Assembly: GCA_025358455.1 (NCBI GenBank)
Contig: JANYJP010000089.1
Span: 1 to 45,547, forward strand
Length of the DNA: 45,547 nucleotides
From: Bacteroidales bacterium
Lineage (GTDB): Bacteria; Bacteroidota; Bacteroidia; Bacteroidales; VadinHA17
Reading direction: 5' to 3'
Both the position numbers and the translations under genes were made by a program. Positions 36,130-44,144 of this stretch are shown here, one piece after another (positions within the stretch are counted from its first letter, which is position 1; the number at the start of each line of letters is the position of its first letter). Under the pieces are notes generated by a model that was not told the origin of the DNA, made no database searches, and saw only the letters and a list, made by a program, of their open reading frames with translations.

Positions 36130-36936
36130 CTATGTTGATTTTATTTTATCAGCTATCCTGAAAAAAAGCCAGGGAAAATACCTTCTGATATGGAGTATTA
36201 ACAATTCTTCTTTCCCCACGAGAATTTCACGCTTGTTCCTTAACATTCCTTTTAATATTATTTCGGCTGCTTTCTCAGGTGTAATACCTTTTTTCTGACC
36301 ATCATCGAGTTTTCCATGCTCCTTACCTTCAGCATTCAAGGCATGAATGGAGATTGAAGTCCTTACTCTCCCGGGGATTATCATTGACGACCTTATGTTA
36401 TTTTTTTTATTTTCGAGGTAAAGTGTCTCAAAGAATCCGTGTAGTGCCTGTTTAGATGCTGAATATGCTGAACGCAACGGGAATCCGAATCTTCCGGATA
36501 TACTGCTTGTTGCCAGTATATGTCCTGATTGTTGTCGGACCATATGCGGAAGAACAGCTTTGGTAAGAGAAATTGTTCCGAAATAATTTATTTCAAATAT
36601 TTTTCTGTCAAGCCAGATAGGTGTCTCATCAATTCTTGCCCTCTGACTGATACCGCCAATATTGAATAAGAAGTCTAATCTCCCTCGTTCTTTGACCTGC
36701 AAATCAACTACATCACTGATTACCGAAGTATCTGAAAGATCAAAAGGCACACAATGAACCATTGATGACTTATCGCCACATGCGGCTTTTACCCTTTCAA
36801 GTCCTGGCATATCATTTGATGATGCAATAACTGTTCCGCCCCTTTTAACGAACTCCTTTACAAGTGCTTCTCCTATACCTGAAGATGCTCCGGTGATCCA
36901 GGCAATTTTACCTATAAACATTTTATTTTTATTCAT
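36130..36936 (-). CDS. Short-chain dehydrogenase/reductase (SDR)
   Basis: The 268-residue product is a classical SDR: TGASSGIG (15-22) for NAD(P) binding, NIGG (about 92-95), catalytic Ser (about 145), Y158 and K162 in YSASKQAL. The long hydrophobic C-terminus (LLILHIRRYFPWLFFRIADKI) suggests membrane association and resembles SDRs of lipid metabolism, which fits the acyltransferase gene just upstream. An in-frame ATG at 36954 overlaps the end of that gene; the ATG at 36936, one base after its stop, is chosen. Confidence 0.85.
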   Translation of the reverse strand: MNKNKMFIGKIAWITGASSGIGEALVKEFVKRGGTVIASSNDMPGLERVKAACGDKSSMVHCVPFDLSDTSVISDVVDLQVKERGRLDFLFNIGGISQRARIDETPIWLDRKIFEINYFGTISLTKAVLPHMVRQQSGHILATSSISGRFGFPLRSAYSASKQALHGFFETLYLENKKNNIRSSMIIPGRVRTSISIHALNAEGKEHGKLDDGQKKGITPEKAAEIILKGMLRNKREILVGKEELLILHIRRYFPWLFFRIADKIKST

Positions 36937-36937
36937 A

Positions 36938-38266
36938 TTATAATCCTGCCACAAGTGTTATCAGTTCGCTGTGATCCTTTCTGAGCTGATCAAAATCATT
37001 GTCCTTTTGCCTGATTAATCTTCTTATCCTGAAACCTCCGGTTATTCTACGGAACTGAAGGTAATAATTCCAGGCAAAAAGACCGGAGAGTGGAAGCGAT
37101 AAGAATATAAGCCATCCCATCCACCACGGAGAAAAAATTAAAAGTGAAAGGACAAAATACAGAGGTAAAAAAACAAATGCCAGTAGCAGTGAAAGCCCAT
37201 AGCGAATAGATGAATGAAACTGAGGATCCTTTATTTTTCGAATCTGAAGATTTGGAAGCTCAAGGAATGTCAAATTGAAAATATTGCCATAAACAAACAA
37301 AGGGAAAGTAACTATTAGTCCAAGTAATCCGGCAATAAGCCATCCGAGGGGATGCTTCTTTTTTTCAAGCAATCTGTAATTAGTATTCAGCTCCTTTGCT
37401 TTCTTTTTAACCTGAAGGCTAAGTGAGCATATTCTCTGGTATACTGTTGGGTCAGTAGACTTAAGGAGATTTAATTTGCTAATGAGTACCCTGTCGCGGA
37501 ATAATTTTGGGAATTTAATATCATCGCTAAACCTGCCATTAATCATACTTCTTAATTCATCGATAGCTTCATAATCATCTTCTGATTCTATGTGTATCAT
37601 GTTATCTTTCATCTCATTGGAAAGCCTGAATCTGAGTTCATTAAGGGCTCTTTCGGGACTTTCTTTATAATGATCGAAATACTCTGATACCTCAATAGGT
37701 TTCCCGTAAACAACAGTCAGTACCTGTCTGAATCTGCTGTAATTTGAAAATTCAATCCCTACAGGGATAATTTTAATTTTGAGATTAAATCCGGTTGCCT
37801 CATCCGATTGAAAAGCGACACGGCAGATTCCTTTCTTTAATTGCCTCAATCTCCGGTATCCTGCATGATCTCCTTCGGGCAGGATAACAACCCCATTTTT
37901 ATTTTTAAGAACATCAATGGTCTTCTGAAAAATCTCATCATTCCCTTTCAGGCTGCTGAATCCATCGCGGATCCTGTATACCGGCAGTATTTTAAGAAAA
38001 TAAAGGATAGATGCTATTGGCTTTCTTTTAAAAATATCGGCTCTTGCGAGAAAAATTTGCTGGCCCTTGTGCGTGAAGAGTACAGCCAATGCGTCCATTA
38101 AAGCATTCTGATGATTAGGTGCAAATATAAGGTGATGGTCAGGATCGATATTCTCTCTGCCTAAAACTATTACTTTTCTGTAAAAAACATTATTGTGCCA
38201 GAAACCTGCAACATTTTTTAAAAGCGCATATCCAGCAGAATATTTCTCAATATTATCTTTCCCCAT
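36938..38266 (-). CDS. 1-acylglycerol-3-phosphate acyltransferase-like (LPLAT) membrane protein
   Basis: This 442-residue protein has an N-terminal PlsC/LPLAT domain with FAPNHQNALMDALAV (H52 and D58, an HX5D form of the acyltransferase box), LPEGDHAGYRRL, and a second half with three or four membrane helices (GLIVTFPLFVYG, LLLAFVFLPLYFVLSLLIF, WLIFLSLPLSGLFAW). That layout is the glycerol-phosphate acyltransferase-like group of Bacteroidota rather than short PlsC. It likely acylates a lysophospholipid or glycerol phosphate at the membrane. SDR follows downstream without a gap. Confidence 0.85.
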   Translation of the reverse strand: MGKDNIEKYSAGYALLKNVAGFWHNNVFYRKVIVLGRENIDPDHHLIFAPNHQNALMDALAVLFTHKGQQIFLARADIFKRKPIASILYFLKILPVYRIRDGFSSLKGNDEIFQKTIDVLKNKNGVVILPEGDHAGYRRLRQLKKGICRVAFQSDEATGFNLKIKIIPVGIEFSNYSRFRQVLTVVYGKPIEVSEYFDHYKESPERALNELRFRLSNEMKDNMIHIESEDDYEAIDELRSMINGRFSDDIKFPKLFRDRVLISKLNLLKSTDPTVYQRICSLSLQVKKKAKELNTNYRLLEKKKHPLGWLIAGLLGLIVTFPLFVYGNIFNLTFLELPNLQIRKIKDPQFHSSIRYGLSLLLAFVFLPLYFVLSLLIFSPWWMGWLIFLSLPLSGLFAWNYYLQFRRITGGFRIRRLIRQKDNDFDQLRKDHSELITLVAGL

Positions 38267-38409
38267 TTAGCAAAATCTCAAGAGCCGAATTATTCAAGAA
38301 CAGATGGCTGATAACTTTGAGTGCAAGTTAAAAAAAATGGAGTGCTGGTGTTAAAATCGGGAATATTTTAACTGTCTATTTTGAAATATTAAGTCTTTAT
38401 ACTACCATT

Positions 38410-38805
38410 TTAATGGTCGTTGAAGTCCTCTTTAAGCTTATCAATTAGTCGTCTCTCTTTTTTAGTCGGTCTTCCGGTACCCTTATCACGAAAACCAACC
38501 GCGACTGACTGCTTGACATCCAGTTTGCTCTTTTCTTCTTCAGATGTCAAATCCTCTATAAATTGGTCAACCAGTTTTGCTGACACCCGGTTTTCGATTG
38601 GCTCGATGATCTTGTAAGTGTAATTGACTGGTGGTTTTTTTACACTGACAATTTCATTCTTAACTACTATTCTTGAGGGTTTTACTTGGACATTATTTAT
38701 CGTTATTCTTCCCTTCCTGCATTCATCGGAAGCTATACTTCTGGTCTTAAAGATCCTGACAGACCAAAGGAATTTGTCAATCCGTATAGGGTTTCTTTCA
38801 GCCAT
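38410..38805 (-). CDS. S4-domain RNA-binding protein, Hsp15 (HslR)-like
   Basis: The 131-residue product starts MAERNPIRIDKFLWSVRIFKTRSIASDECRKGRITINNVQVKPSRIV, a complete S4 RNA-binding domain in the arrangement of heat-shock protein Hsp15, which recycles stalled 50S subunits carrying nascent peptide-tRNA. The C-terminal part (about 85-131) is highly basic/charged with GTGRPTKKERRLIDKLKEDF. It lies 9 bases after pth, whose substrate is peptidyl-tRNA, so a shared function in ribosome rescue is plausible. Confidence 0.87.
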   Translation of the reverse strand: MAERNPIRIDKFLWSVRIFKTRSIASDECRKGRITINNVQVKPSRIVVKNEIVSVKKPPVNYTYKIIEPIENRVSAKLVDQFIEDLTSEEEKSKLDVKQSVAVGFRDKGTGRPTKKERRLIDKLKEDFNDH

Positions 38806-38814
38806 GATGCAGAA

Positions 38815-39435
38815 TTATTTTGGAGGGTGTTTCTCTGATTCTGACCCATTTGCAGGAGGGTTTACTTTTCCGGCTTTATTGAATGAAGTCATAGTAATTT
38901 CGAGACCTGAAAAGGCGAATGATTTTATCATTTCTTCGACGATCGCAATTCTTTCCTGCAGAAACTTCTTTTCTTCTTTATTCCAGGTTCCCAGAACATA
39001 ATCAACCTGTGCCCCTTTACTGAAGCTGTTCCCTATTCCGATTCTGATTCTGGGATATTCATTTGTAGAAAGGATGGAGCTTATATGTGCCAAACCGTTA
39101 TGTCCTCCATCGCTGCCTTTGGGTCTCATTCTGATGCTTCCCAGTGGGAGGGCGAGGTCATCGACAATAACAAGCATATTTTCGGCCGGAATTTTCTCCT
39201 TCTTAAGCCAGTAATCAACAGCATTTCCGCTGAGGTTCATATATGTTGATGGTTTAAGAAGGATAAGGTCGCGACCCTTGTATTTCAAATGGCAAACAGC
39301 TCCATAACGCTTATTTGTAAAAGAAGTATTGGATGCAAGTGACATGGCATCCAATACCGTAAATCCTATATTGTGACGGGTATCTATGTAGCCGTCACCT
39401 ATGTTTCCCAGGCCAACTATCAGATATTTCATCAA
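38815..39435 (-). CDS. pth: Peptidyl-tRNA hydrolase
   Basis: Pth frees tRNA from prematurely released peptidyl-tRNA. The 206-residue protein shows the active-site residues N11 (GLGNIG), H21 (DTRHNIGF) and D92/D93 (VDDLALP), plus KPSTYMNLSG (N67) and SDGGHNGL. The last about 20 residues (NPPANGSESEKHPPK) exceed the compact enzyme and are probably disordered. It lies 29 bases after rplY and 9 before the Hsp15-like gene. Confidence 0.96.
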   Translation of the reverse strand: MMKYLIVGLGNIGDGYIDTRHNIGFTVLDAMSLASNTSFTNKRYGAVCHLKYKGRDLILLKPSTYMNLSGNAVDYWLKKEKIPAENMLVIVDDLALPLGSIRMRPKGSDGGHNGLAHISSILSTNEYPRIRIGIGNSFSKGAQVDYVLGTWNKEEKKFLQERIAIVEEMIKSFAFSGLEITMTSFNKAGKVNPPANGSESEKHPPK

Positions 39436-39464
39436 GCCTGAATGTTGTTAGAACGATTTGGTTA

Positions 39465-40115
39465 TTACTCTGCAACAGGAGTACCTGCAGCAGCAGCCGT
39501 TGCGGCAGCAGTAGCAGCATTTGTAGCTTCTGTAGCAGCCTCAGCAGCAACCTCTTCTTCACTTTTTGCTGCAACCCTGGAGGTAGCTATTGTAAGAACC
39601 ATTAATTTTTTGGCATCAAGCAATTCTACTTTATCAAATGATAAATCACCTACTTTTACCGACTCATGAATTTTTAACTCTGTGATATCGATCGGAAGAA
39701 ACTCAGGAAGATCTTTTGGTAAACCTTTTACTTTCAGATTCCTTTTCTTGATACTTAATTTCCCGCCTGCAAGAATACCAACTGAATCTCCGCTGACTCT
39801 TATAGGAATTCCAATAACAACCGGTTTGTCGTCATAAATCTCAACAAAATCAGCATGTAAGATTTTATCATTTACAGGGTGAAATTGCATATCTTTAAGT
39901 ACAACTTTATACTCTTTGTTATCAAGGCTGAGTTTTACCAGATGAGCATCGGGGGTATATACAAGGTTTTTGAAGCTTAATTCGGGAGCCTGAAAATGAA
40001 TGTTTTTTTCTTTTCCATAAATTACACATGGCACATTTCCTTCTTTGCGTAATTCTTTAGAGCTTTTTTTACCTAATTCTGTTCTGAATGATCCTTTAAT
40101 TTCTATAGTCTTCAT
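39465..40115 (-). CDS. rplY: 50S ribosomal protein L25/Ctc (bL25) with Ala-rich tail
   Basis: bL25 binds 5S rRNA. The 216-residue Ctc form has the N-terminal 5S-binding domain (MKTIEIKGSFRTELGKKSSKELRKEGNVPCVIYG, residues 1-95) and the C-terminal beta domain (about 96-182). The last about 30 residues are almost only Ala, Thr and Glu (VAAEAATEATNAATAAATAA) and look disordered; runs of GCA/GCT codons there may be replication-slippage prone. A promoter lies at 40196-40225 and a small hairpin in the leader. Genes pth and hslR-like follow. Confidence 0.95.
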   Translation of the reverse strand: MKTIEIKGSFRTELGKKSSKELRKEGNVPCVIYGKEKNIHFQAPELSFKNLVYTPDAHLVKLSLDNKEYKVVLKDMQFHPVNDKILHADFVEIYDDKPVVIGIPIRVSGDSVGILAGGKLSIKKRNLKVKGLPKDLPEFLPIDITELKIHESVKVGDLSFDKVELLDAKKLMVLTIATSRVAAKSEEEVAAEAATEATNAATAAATAAAAGTPVAE

Positions 40116-40141
40116 TTGTATAAGTGTTATTGTGCTACTAA

Positions 40142-40162
40142 AAGTTATCTTTCCGGTAACTT
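40142..40162 (-). promoter_or_regulatory. Leader hairpin of rplY
   Basis: Inside the roughly 75-base leader, AAGTTA (40142-40147) and TAACTT (40157-40162) are complementary, closing a 9-base loop. It could be a binding site for L25 or another regulator; six pairs is short and it may be chance. Confidence 0.35.
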
Positions 40163-40195
40163 CCCATTACACGATTGATAAAAAAAATTGGACTG

Positions 40196-40225
40196 CAAAT
40201 ATAGAATAAAGGAATCAGAATACAA
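40196..40225 (-). promoter_or_regulatory. Promoter of rplY
   Basis: On the minus strand TTG (40225-40223), 19 bases, TATATTTG (40203-40196) match the Bacteroidota consensus. The -33 element lies inside the last codons of prs, whose stop is at 40215. A start near 40190 leaves a leader of about 75 bases. Confidence 0.75.
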
Positions 40226-41153
40226 AATTTGTGCTAATCGACTGATTTGTTGTTACTGCCTCGATTGTTTTAGCAAAAATATCAGAGATAGAAAGCACCT
40301 TTATTTTCTTTGAAGTATTAATAAATGGAACGGAATCACTTACAACAAGCTCTTCAATAGCTGATTCGTTGATCCTTTCAATAGCATTGCCCGACAGTAT
40401 TGGATGGGTGGCAAATGCCCTGATACTCGTGGCACCTCTGTCTTTCATCATATTGGCCGCAAGAGCAAGGGTGCCGGCTGTGTCAACCATATCGTCAATT
40501 ATTACCACATTACGTCCTTCAACTTCTCCGATTATTGACATCTCCTCGATAACATTTGGCTTTTTCCGGAGCTTATAACATAAAACCATTTCAGACTTAA
40601 GGTGTCTTGAATAGGCATTTGCTCTTTTTGAGCCTCCCATATCGGGAGCCGACACGCAAAGGTTTTTAAGCTTAAGATTTGCAATGTACGGAGCGAAAAT
40701 AGCAGAACCAAAAAGATGATCGACCGGAACATTAAAAAAACCCTGGATCTGATCAGCATGAAGGTCCATGGTAATAACCCTGTCAACGCCGGCGGCGCTA
40801 AGAATATCGGCCGATAATTTTGAACCAATTGAAACTCTTGGCCTGTCTTTTCTGTCTTGCCTGGCAAATCCATAATAGGGTATAACAGCTATTACTTTAT
40901 ACGCGGATGCCCTTTTGGCTGCATCAATCATAAGAAGCAATTCAAAAAGGTTTTCGGCAGGAGGATTTGTTGACTGAATTATAAAAACCATACAACCTCT
41001 GACTGACTCGTCGAAACTAGGTTGAAATTCACCATCGCTGAATTTTGTTACTGAGCTTTTTCCGAGTTCGATTCCGAGTTTGTCGGCAATCATCTGAGCA
41101 AGATGCTGTGACGATCTGCAGGCAAAAAGTTTCATTGGTGCATGTCCAAACAT
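40215..41153 (-). CDS. prs: Ribose-phosphate pyrophosphokinase (PRPP synthase)
   Basis: This enzyme makes PRPP from ribose 5-phosphate and ATP for nucleotide and His/Trp synthesis. The 312-residue protein has the class I features: KFSDGEFQPSFDESVRGCMVFIIQS, RQDRKDRPRVSIGSKLSADI, ITMDLHADQIQGFF (about 126-139) and the PRPP-binding VIIDDMVDTAGT (about 214-225). Order prs-rplY-pth is common in Bacteroidota. A -7 element lies at 41198-41205. Confidence 0.97.
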   Translation of the reverse strand: MFGHAPMKLFACRSSQHLAQMIADKLGIELGKSSVTKFSDGEFQPSFDESVRGCMVFIIQSTNPPAENLFELLLMIDAAKRASAYKVIAVIPYYGFARQDRKDRPRVSIGSKLSADILSAAGVDRVITMDLHADQIQGFFNVPVDHLFGSAIFAPYIANLKLKNLCVSAPDMGGSKRANAYSRHLKSEMVLCYKLRKKPNVIEEMSIIGEVEGRNVVIIDDMVDTAGTLALAANMMKDRGATSIRAFATHPILSGNAIERINESAIEELVVSDSVPFINTSKKIKVLSISDIFAKTIEAVTTNQSISTNFVF

Positions 41154-41197
41154 AATCCTGGAATTTTAGCTGTTGAGTATATCGATCAAATTGAATA

Positions 41198-41205
41198 CAA
41201 AATTA
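41198..41205 (-). promoter_or_regulatory. -7 promoter element of prs
   Basis: TAATTTTG on the minus strand matches TAnnTTTG, 44 bases before the prs ATG. No TTG is visible at the correct distance, so the promoter is only partly supported. Confidence 0.45.
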
Positions 41206-41221
41206 TAAATTCCAGCCGATA

Positions 41222-41830
41222 TCAGACACCATTTGAAAAATTGTTTATAGATTCTTCAATGTAGTTCAGGATTTCTTCCCTTCCCGTACCGTTTATACTG
41301 GAGGACATAAAAGTAGCAGGCAAAGTTTCCCAGTTGTCCAGCATTTCTTTATCATACTGGATTACTGATTCTTCAAGTGCTTTTTTGGTAAGTTTATCGA
41401 TTTTAGTAAATACTCTTGCAAAGGCTATCTGATTCAACCCCAGAAATTCCATGAATTCCATATCTGAGCGTTGGGGCTTATGTCTTGAGTCGAGAAGTAC
41501 AAACAGACAAACCAGATTTTCTCTCTTCAGGATGTAGTTCTCAGTTGCCTTAACCCATTTTTCCCTGAGCCTCACAGGTACTTTTGCATAACCGTATCCC
41601 GGAAGATCAACCAGAGACCAGCTGTCATTTACTGAGAAATGGTTTATGGTTCTGGTTTTCCCCGGCTGAACTGACGTTTTTGCCAGTTTTGACCAGCCTG
41701 TCAGCATATTTATTAGTGAAGATTTACCAACATTTGACCTCCCGATAAATCCGAATTCAGGTTGAACCGGAGGTGGACAATCTTTTAATGAAGGACTGCT
41801 TTTGATAAATGTTGCTGAATGAATTATCAT
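41222..41830 (-). CDS. engB: Ribosome biogenesis GTP-binding protein EngB/YsxC
   Basis: EngB is an Era-like GTPase needed for 50S assembly. The 202-residue product has G1 GRSNVGKSSLIN (about 30-41), a G3 DLPGYGYAKVP, G4 TKID (about 141-144) and the SSSINGTGREE G5 segment. Length is typical. It is the last gene of the Dabb-manA-MORN-engB operon, 9 bases after the MORN lipoprotein gene. Confidence 0.95.
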   Translation of the reverse strand: MIIHSATFIKSSPSLKDCPPPVQPEFGFIGRSNVGKSSLINMLTGWSKLAKTSVQPGKTRTINHFSVNDSWSLVDLPGYGYAKVPVRLREKWVKATENYILKRENLVCLFVLLDSRHKPQRSDMEFMEFLGLNQIAFARVFTKIDKLTKKALEESVIQYDKEMLDNWETLPATFMSSSINGTGREEILNYIEESINNFSNGV

Positions 41831-41839
41831 AGTTACCCT

Positions 41840-42622
41840 CTATTTAAGATCGTTGTAAGGAAGTTCAATTTTTTTATAAATCAGAAAATTATTTCCGAAC
41901 CCGGTTAATATTCTGGCTATTACTCCAACGCTTCCTGACTCAGCCGATCCGGTCTTTTTCAGATTAAGATATCCGACTCCTTTTACTGTATAAATCTTTT
42001 CATAATGCGCTGTGTCAAAAATACCTTCAGTCAAATCGCCGCGGAAGTACATGACCTGTAGTGACTTATCTGAGAGTTCCAGCGTAACCTGTAAATCTCC
42101 TTTTGCTTTGTAGTTATCCCGCGTTTTGACAATAAGCTGCGGATAACCCCCAACAAGTTTTCCTTCAGGCGTAAATTCTTCGAAATATGTTGTACGCAAA
42201 CCTTTTTTATATCCAATTCTGGCTTTAAGCCTGCCGGTTCTGTAAAATTGTTTCTGTATGCCCTCGATAGTATCATTCTTATAAGGGGTAGTACGGAAAA
42301 GTTGCCCTTCCTCAAAATACCACCTTGAGGAATCCTGCCTTAACCCATTCTCATACCAAAATGTCTGACGAACTTTACCACTTACGTAAAAGGTTTTCAT
42401 TAAACCTTGTCGTACTCCATTTTTATAAGTGATCTCATTCACTAAATACCTTCCGCTCATACCTTTAGTTATTCCGGTAAATCCTGTGTCGGCAACAGTT
42501 ATGGCGTCATTTATTTTTTGGGATTCTTTTTTAGAACCTGTTTTTCCACTGCACCCTGATATAATCAATATGGATAACAGGATGAATGCAGAACCAGATA
42601 ATATTTTCATTTTAGAAAGCAT
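41840..42622 (-). CDS. MORN-repeat lipoprotein
   Basis: The 260-residue product has a lipoprotein signal with lipobox LIISGC (C24). From about residue 60 to 165 it carries MORN-type repeats (EITYKNGVRQGLMKTFYVSGKVRQ, RWYFEEGQLFRTTPYKNDTIEG, KQFYRTGRLKARIGYKKG), each with the YxNGxxxG-like beta hairpin. Such proteins are often labelled toxin-antitoxin YwqK antitoxin, but no toxin is next to it and the name has no support here. Role unknown; a membrane-associated scaffold is possible. It sits 17 bases from manA. Confidence 0.8.
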   Translation of the reverse strand: MLSKMKILSGSAFILLSILIISGCSGKTGSKKESQKINDAITVADTGFTGITKGMSGRYLVNEITYKNGVRQGLMKTFYVSGKVRQTFWYENGLRQDSSRWYFEEGQLFRTTPYKNDTIEGIQKQFYRTGRLKARIGYKKGLRTTYFEEFTPEGKLVGGYPQLIVKTRDNYKAKGDLQVTLELSDKSLQVMYFRGDLTEGIFDTAHYEKIYTVKGVGYLNLKKTGSAESGSVGVIARILTGFGNNFLIYKKIELPYNDLK

Positions 42623-42639
42623 ATAATTTTAGAATTGTC

Positions 42640-43623
42640 CTATGAATTAATGAATATTTCAAGCAGTTGTGCTTCACCAACAGGTTTAAGTAAAACCTCC
42701 TTAATCATTGCGGGAAGAAGTACGGTTTCTCCTTTTTTTACAATCTCTCTTGCATCATCCCAGAGAATCTGAAATTCACCTTCAATACAAATGTACACAA
42801 CAAATGAATCGATAAGGAAATATTCTTTTTTGACCGGAGAATCGAAACGGATGATATTAGTATTAAAAAACTCACAGCTGACAAGATTTTCTGTTTTATT
42901 AAGAACCGGATCTTTCCTGATTTTGTTTTTCCCGGTAGCAGTAAAGTCAATAGCATCAAGCGCCAGATCAATGTGCAGTTCCCTTTTTTCTTTTCCTGAA
43001 GTCTTCCTGTTCCAGTCAAATATTCTGTATGTGATATCCGAAGTCTGCTGAATTTCAACCAGAACTGTTCCAGCTCCTATAGCATGAACCCTTCCTGCAG
43101 GAGTAAAGAATATGTCACCTGCTACAACACTTTCAACATTCAGCAAATCAGCAAGGTTTCCTTTGCTAAGGGTTTCCTGATACATCTCCCTGGTAACACC
43201 ATCATTGAAACCTGTATAGATCTTTGAACCTTTTTCACTTTCAAGAATATACCACATTTCAGTTTTTCCATAGGCATTGTGCCTTTCCCTGGCTAGCTTA
43301 TTGCCAGGATGTACCTGAATGGAAAGATCTTCACGGGCTTCAATGAACTTGATCAGAAGTGGAAATTCGTTTCCGAACTTTTCATATATTGAATCACCAG
43401 TTATGTCACCCATATATACTTCAATAAGCTCCTCTATATTATTTCCAGCCAGGAAACCATTGCTGATAACCGACTGGTTTTCAGCAATTGCTGATATTTC
43501 CCAGCTTTCACCAATACTGGTTGATGTTGAAGGTTTTTTATTATAACGGGTTACAAGTGCGCTGCCTCCCCACACTTTCTCCTTCAGTACATTATCAAAC
43601 TTTAAGGGATACAATTCTGACAT
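42640..43623 (-). CDS. manA: Mannose-6-phosphate isomerase, class I
   Basis: ManA interconverts mannose 6-phosphate and fructose 6-phosphate. The 327-residue length is that of the shorter Firmicutes/Bacteroidota type. The zinc-binding cupin residues are in SIQVHPGN (Gln and His), KTEMWYILE (Glu) and PAGRVHAIGAG (His). The N-terminus MSELYPLKFDNVLKEKVWGGSAL is the usual beginning. It lies 9 bases after the Dabb protein gene. Confidence 0.94.
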   Translation of the reverse strand: MSELYPLKFDNVLKEKVWGGSALVTRYNKKPSTSTSIGESWEISAIAENQSVISNGFLAGNNIEELIEVYMGDITGDSIYEKFGNEFPLLIKFIEAREDLSIQVHPGNKLARERHNAYGKTEMWYILESEKGSKIYTGFNDGVTREMYQETLSKGNLADLLNVESVVAGDIFFTPAGRVHAIGAGTVLVEIQQTSDITYRIFDWNRKTSGKEKRELHIDLALDAIDFTATGKNKIRKDPVLNKTENLVSCEFFNTNIIRFDSPVKKEYFLIDSFVVYICIEGEFQILWDDAREIVKKGETVLLPAMIKEVLLKPVGEAQLLEIFINS

Positions 43624-43632
43624 CTTTTGTTT

Positions 43633-43935
43633 TTAAAATTCGTAATCAATAACTGCTTTTGTCTTGTTGATCTCTGATCCTTTTTTAATTGCCTGCTGAT
43701 GTTCTTTACTTATCTGGTATCTCTCCAGATCTTCTTTATTTCTGAAAACGGAATCAATTGCAAAATCCCATGAATGAGATGTATCATTAAAGTTGATACC
43801 AGTTCTGAATTCAACTATGTAGTTCAATTTATTGCCGAGAGGGGAAAATATTTCCTCCATCTTTTTAAGCTGCGAATATTTATTTTCCGGTAAAATGGTT
43901 GGTGATAACTTAAAGAAAACTATATGTTTGACCAT
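43633..43935 (-). CDS. Dabb (stress-responsive A/B barrel) domain protein
   Basis: The 100-residue protein starts MVKHIVFFKLSPT and contains NYIVEFRTGINFNDTSHSWDFAIDSVFRNKEDLERYQISKEHQ, which is the ferredoxin-like dimeric alpha/beta barrel (Dabb) pattern. Most members are of unknown function; some are polyketide cyclases or stress proteins. It is the first gene of the operon leading into manA. The 9-bp tandem repeat lies 20 bases upstream of its start. Confidence 0.85.
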   Translation of the reverse strand: MVKHIVFFKLSPTILPENKYSQLKKMEEIFSPLGNKLNYIVEFRTGINFNDTSHSWDFAIDSVFRNKEDLERYQISKEHQQAIKKGSEINKTKAVIDYEF

Positions 43936-43954
43936 ACTATCTATCTATAAAAGA

Positions 43955-44035
43955 GTCTAAAGTGTCAAAACTGTCGAAAGCGTCTAAAGCGTCTAAAGTG
44001 TCTAAAGTGTTTAAAGTGTCTAAAGTGTTTAAAGT
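43955..44035. repeat. Nine-copy 9-bp tandem repeat
   Basis: Nine consecutive units of the pattern GTCTAAAGT fill 81 bases without a gap: units 1, 5, 6 and 8 are identical; unit 4 ends in C; units 7 and 9 are GTTTAAAGT; units 2 and 3 are the most diverged. It lies in the gap between the divergent Dabb-manA operon and udk, so it overlaps their regulatory region. It is not CRISPR-like because there are no spacers. Confidence 0.95.
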
Positions 44036-44040
44036 TGTCA

Positions 44041-44102
44041 TTAATATATTAAATTTCATTATTTTTAACATTAGCCTCTCCAAACTTTAGCTCGCTCCAA
44101 AC
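44041..44102. repeat. Dispersed intergenic repeat, copy 2
   Basis: This copy begins TTAATATATTAAAT and ends in the core AAACTTTAGCTCGCTCCAAA plus C, one base different from the core at 36105-36125. It directly follows the 9-bp tandem repeat and abuts the udk promoter region. Confidence 0.55.
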
Positions 44103-44109
44103 TTCTTAC

Positions 44110-44117
44110 TATTTTTG
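44110..44117 (+). promoter_or_regulatory. -7 promoter element of udk
   Basis: TATTTTTG matches TAnnTTTG and lies 28 bases before the ATG at 44145. The TTG at the -33 position is replaced by TTAG within the dispersed repeat. It overlaps the alternative upstream start (44115) and argues against that start. Confidence 0.5.
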
Positions 44118-44144
44118 ATAATTAATTCCACAAAATTAATAAAT

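Noticed and set aside
41840-42622. Toxin-antitoxin YwqK-type antitoxin
   Set aside because: The MORN repeats are shared with such annotations, but the protein is a lipoprotein in a housekeeping operon with no toxin gene beside it.
43955-44035. CRISPR array
   Set aside because: Units are 9 bp, directly adjacent and without spacers, and no cas gene is in the window.
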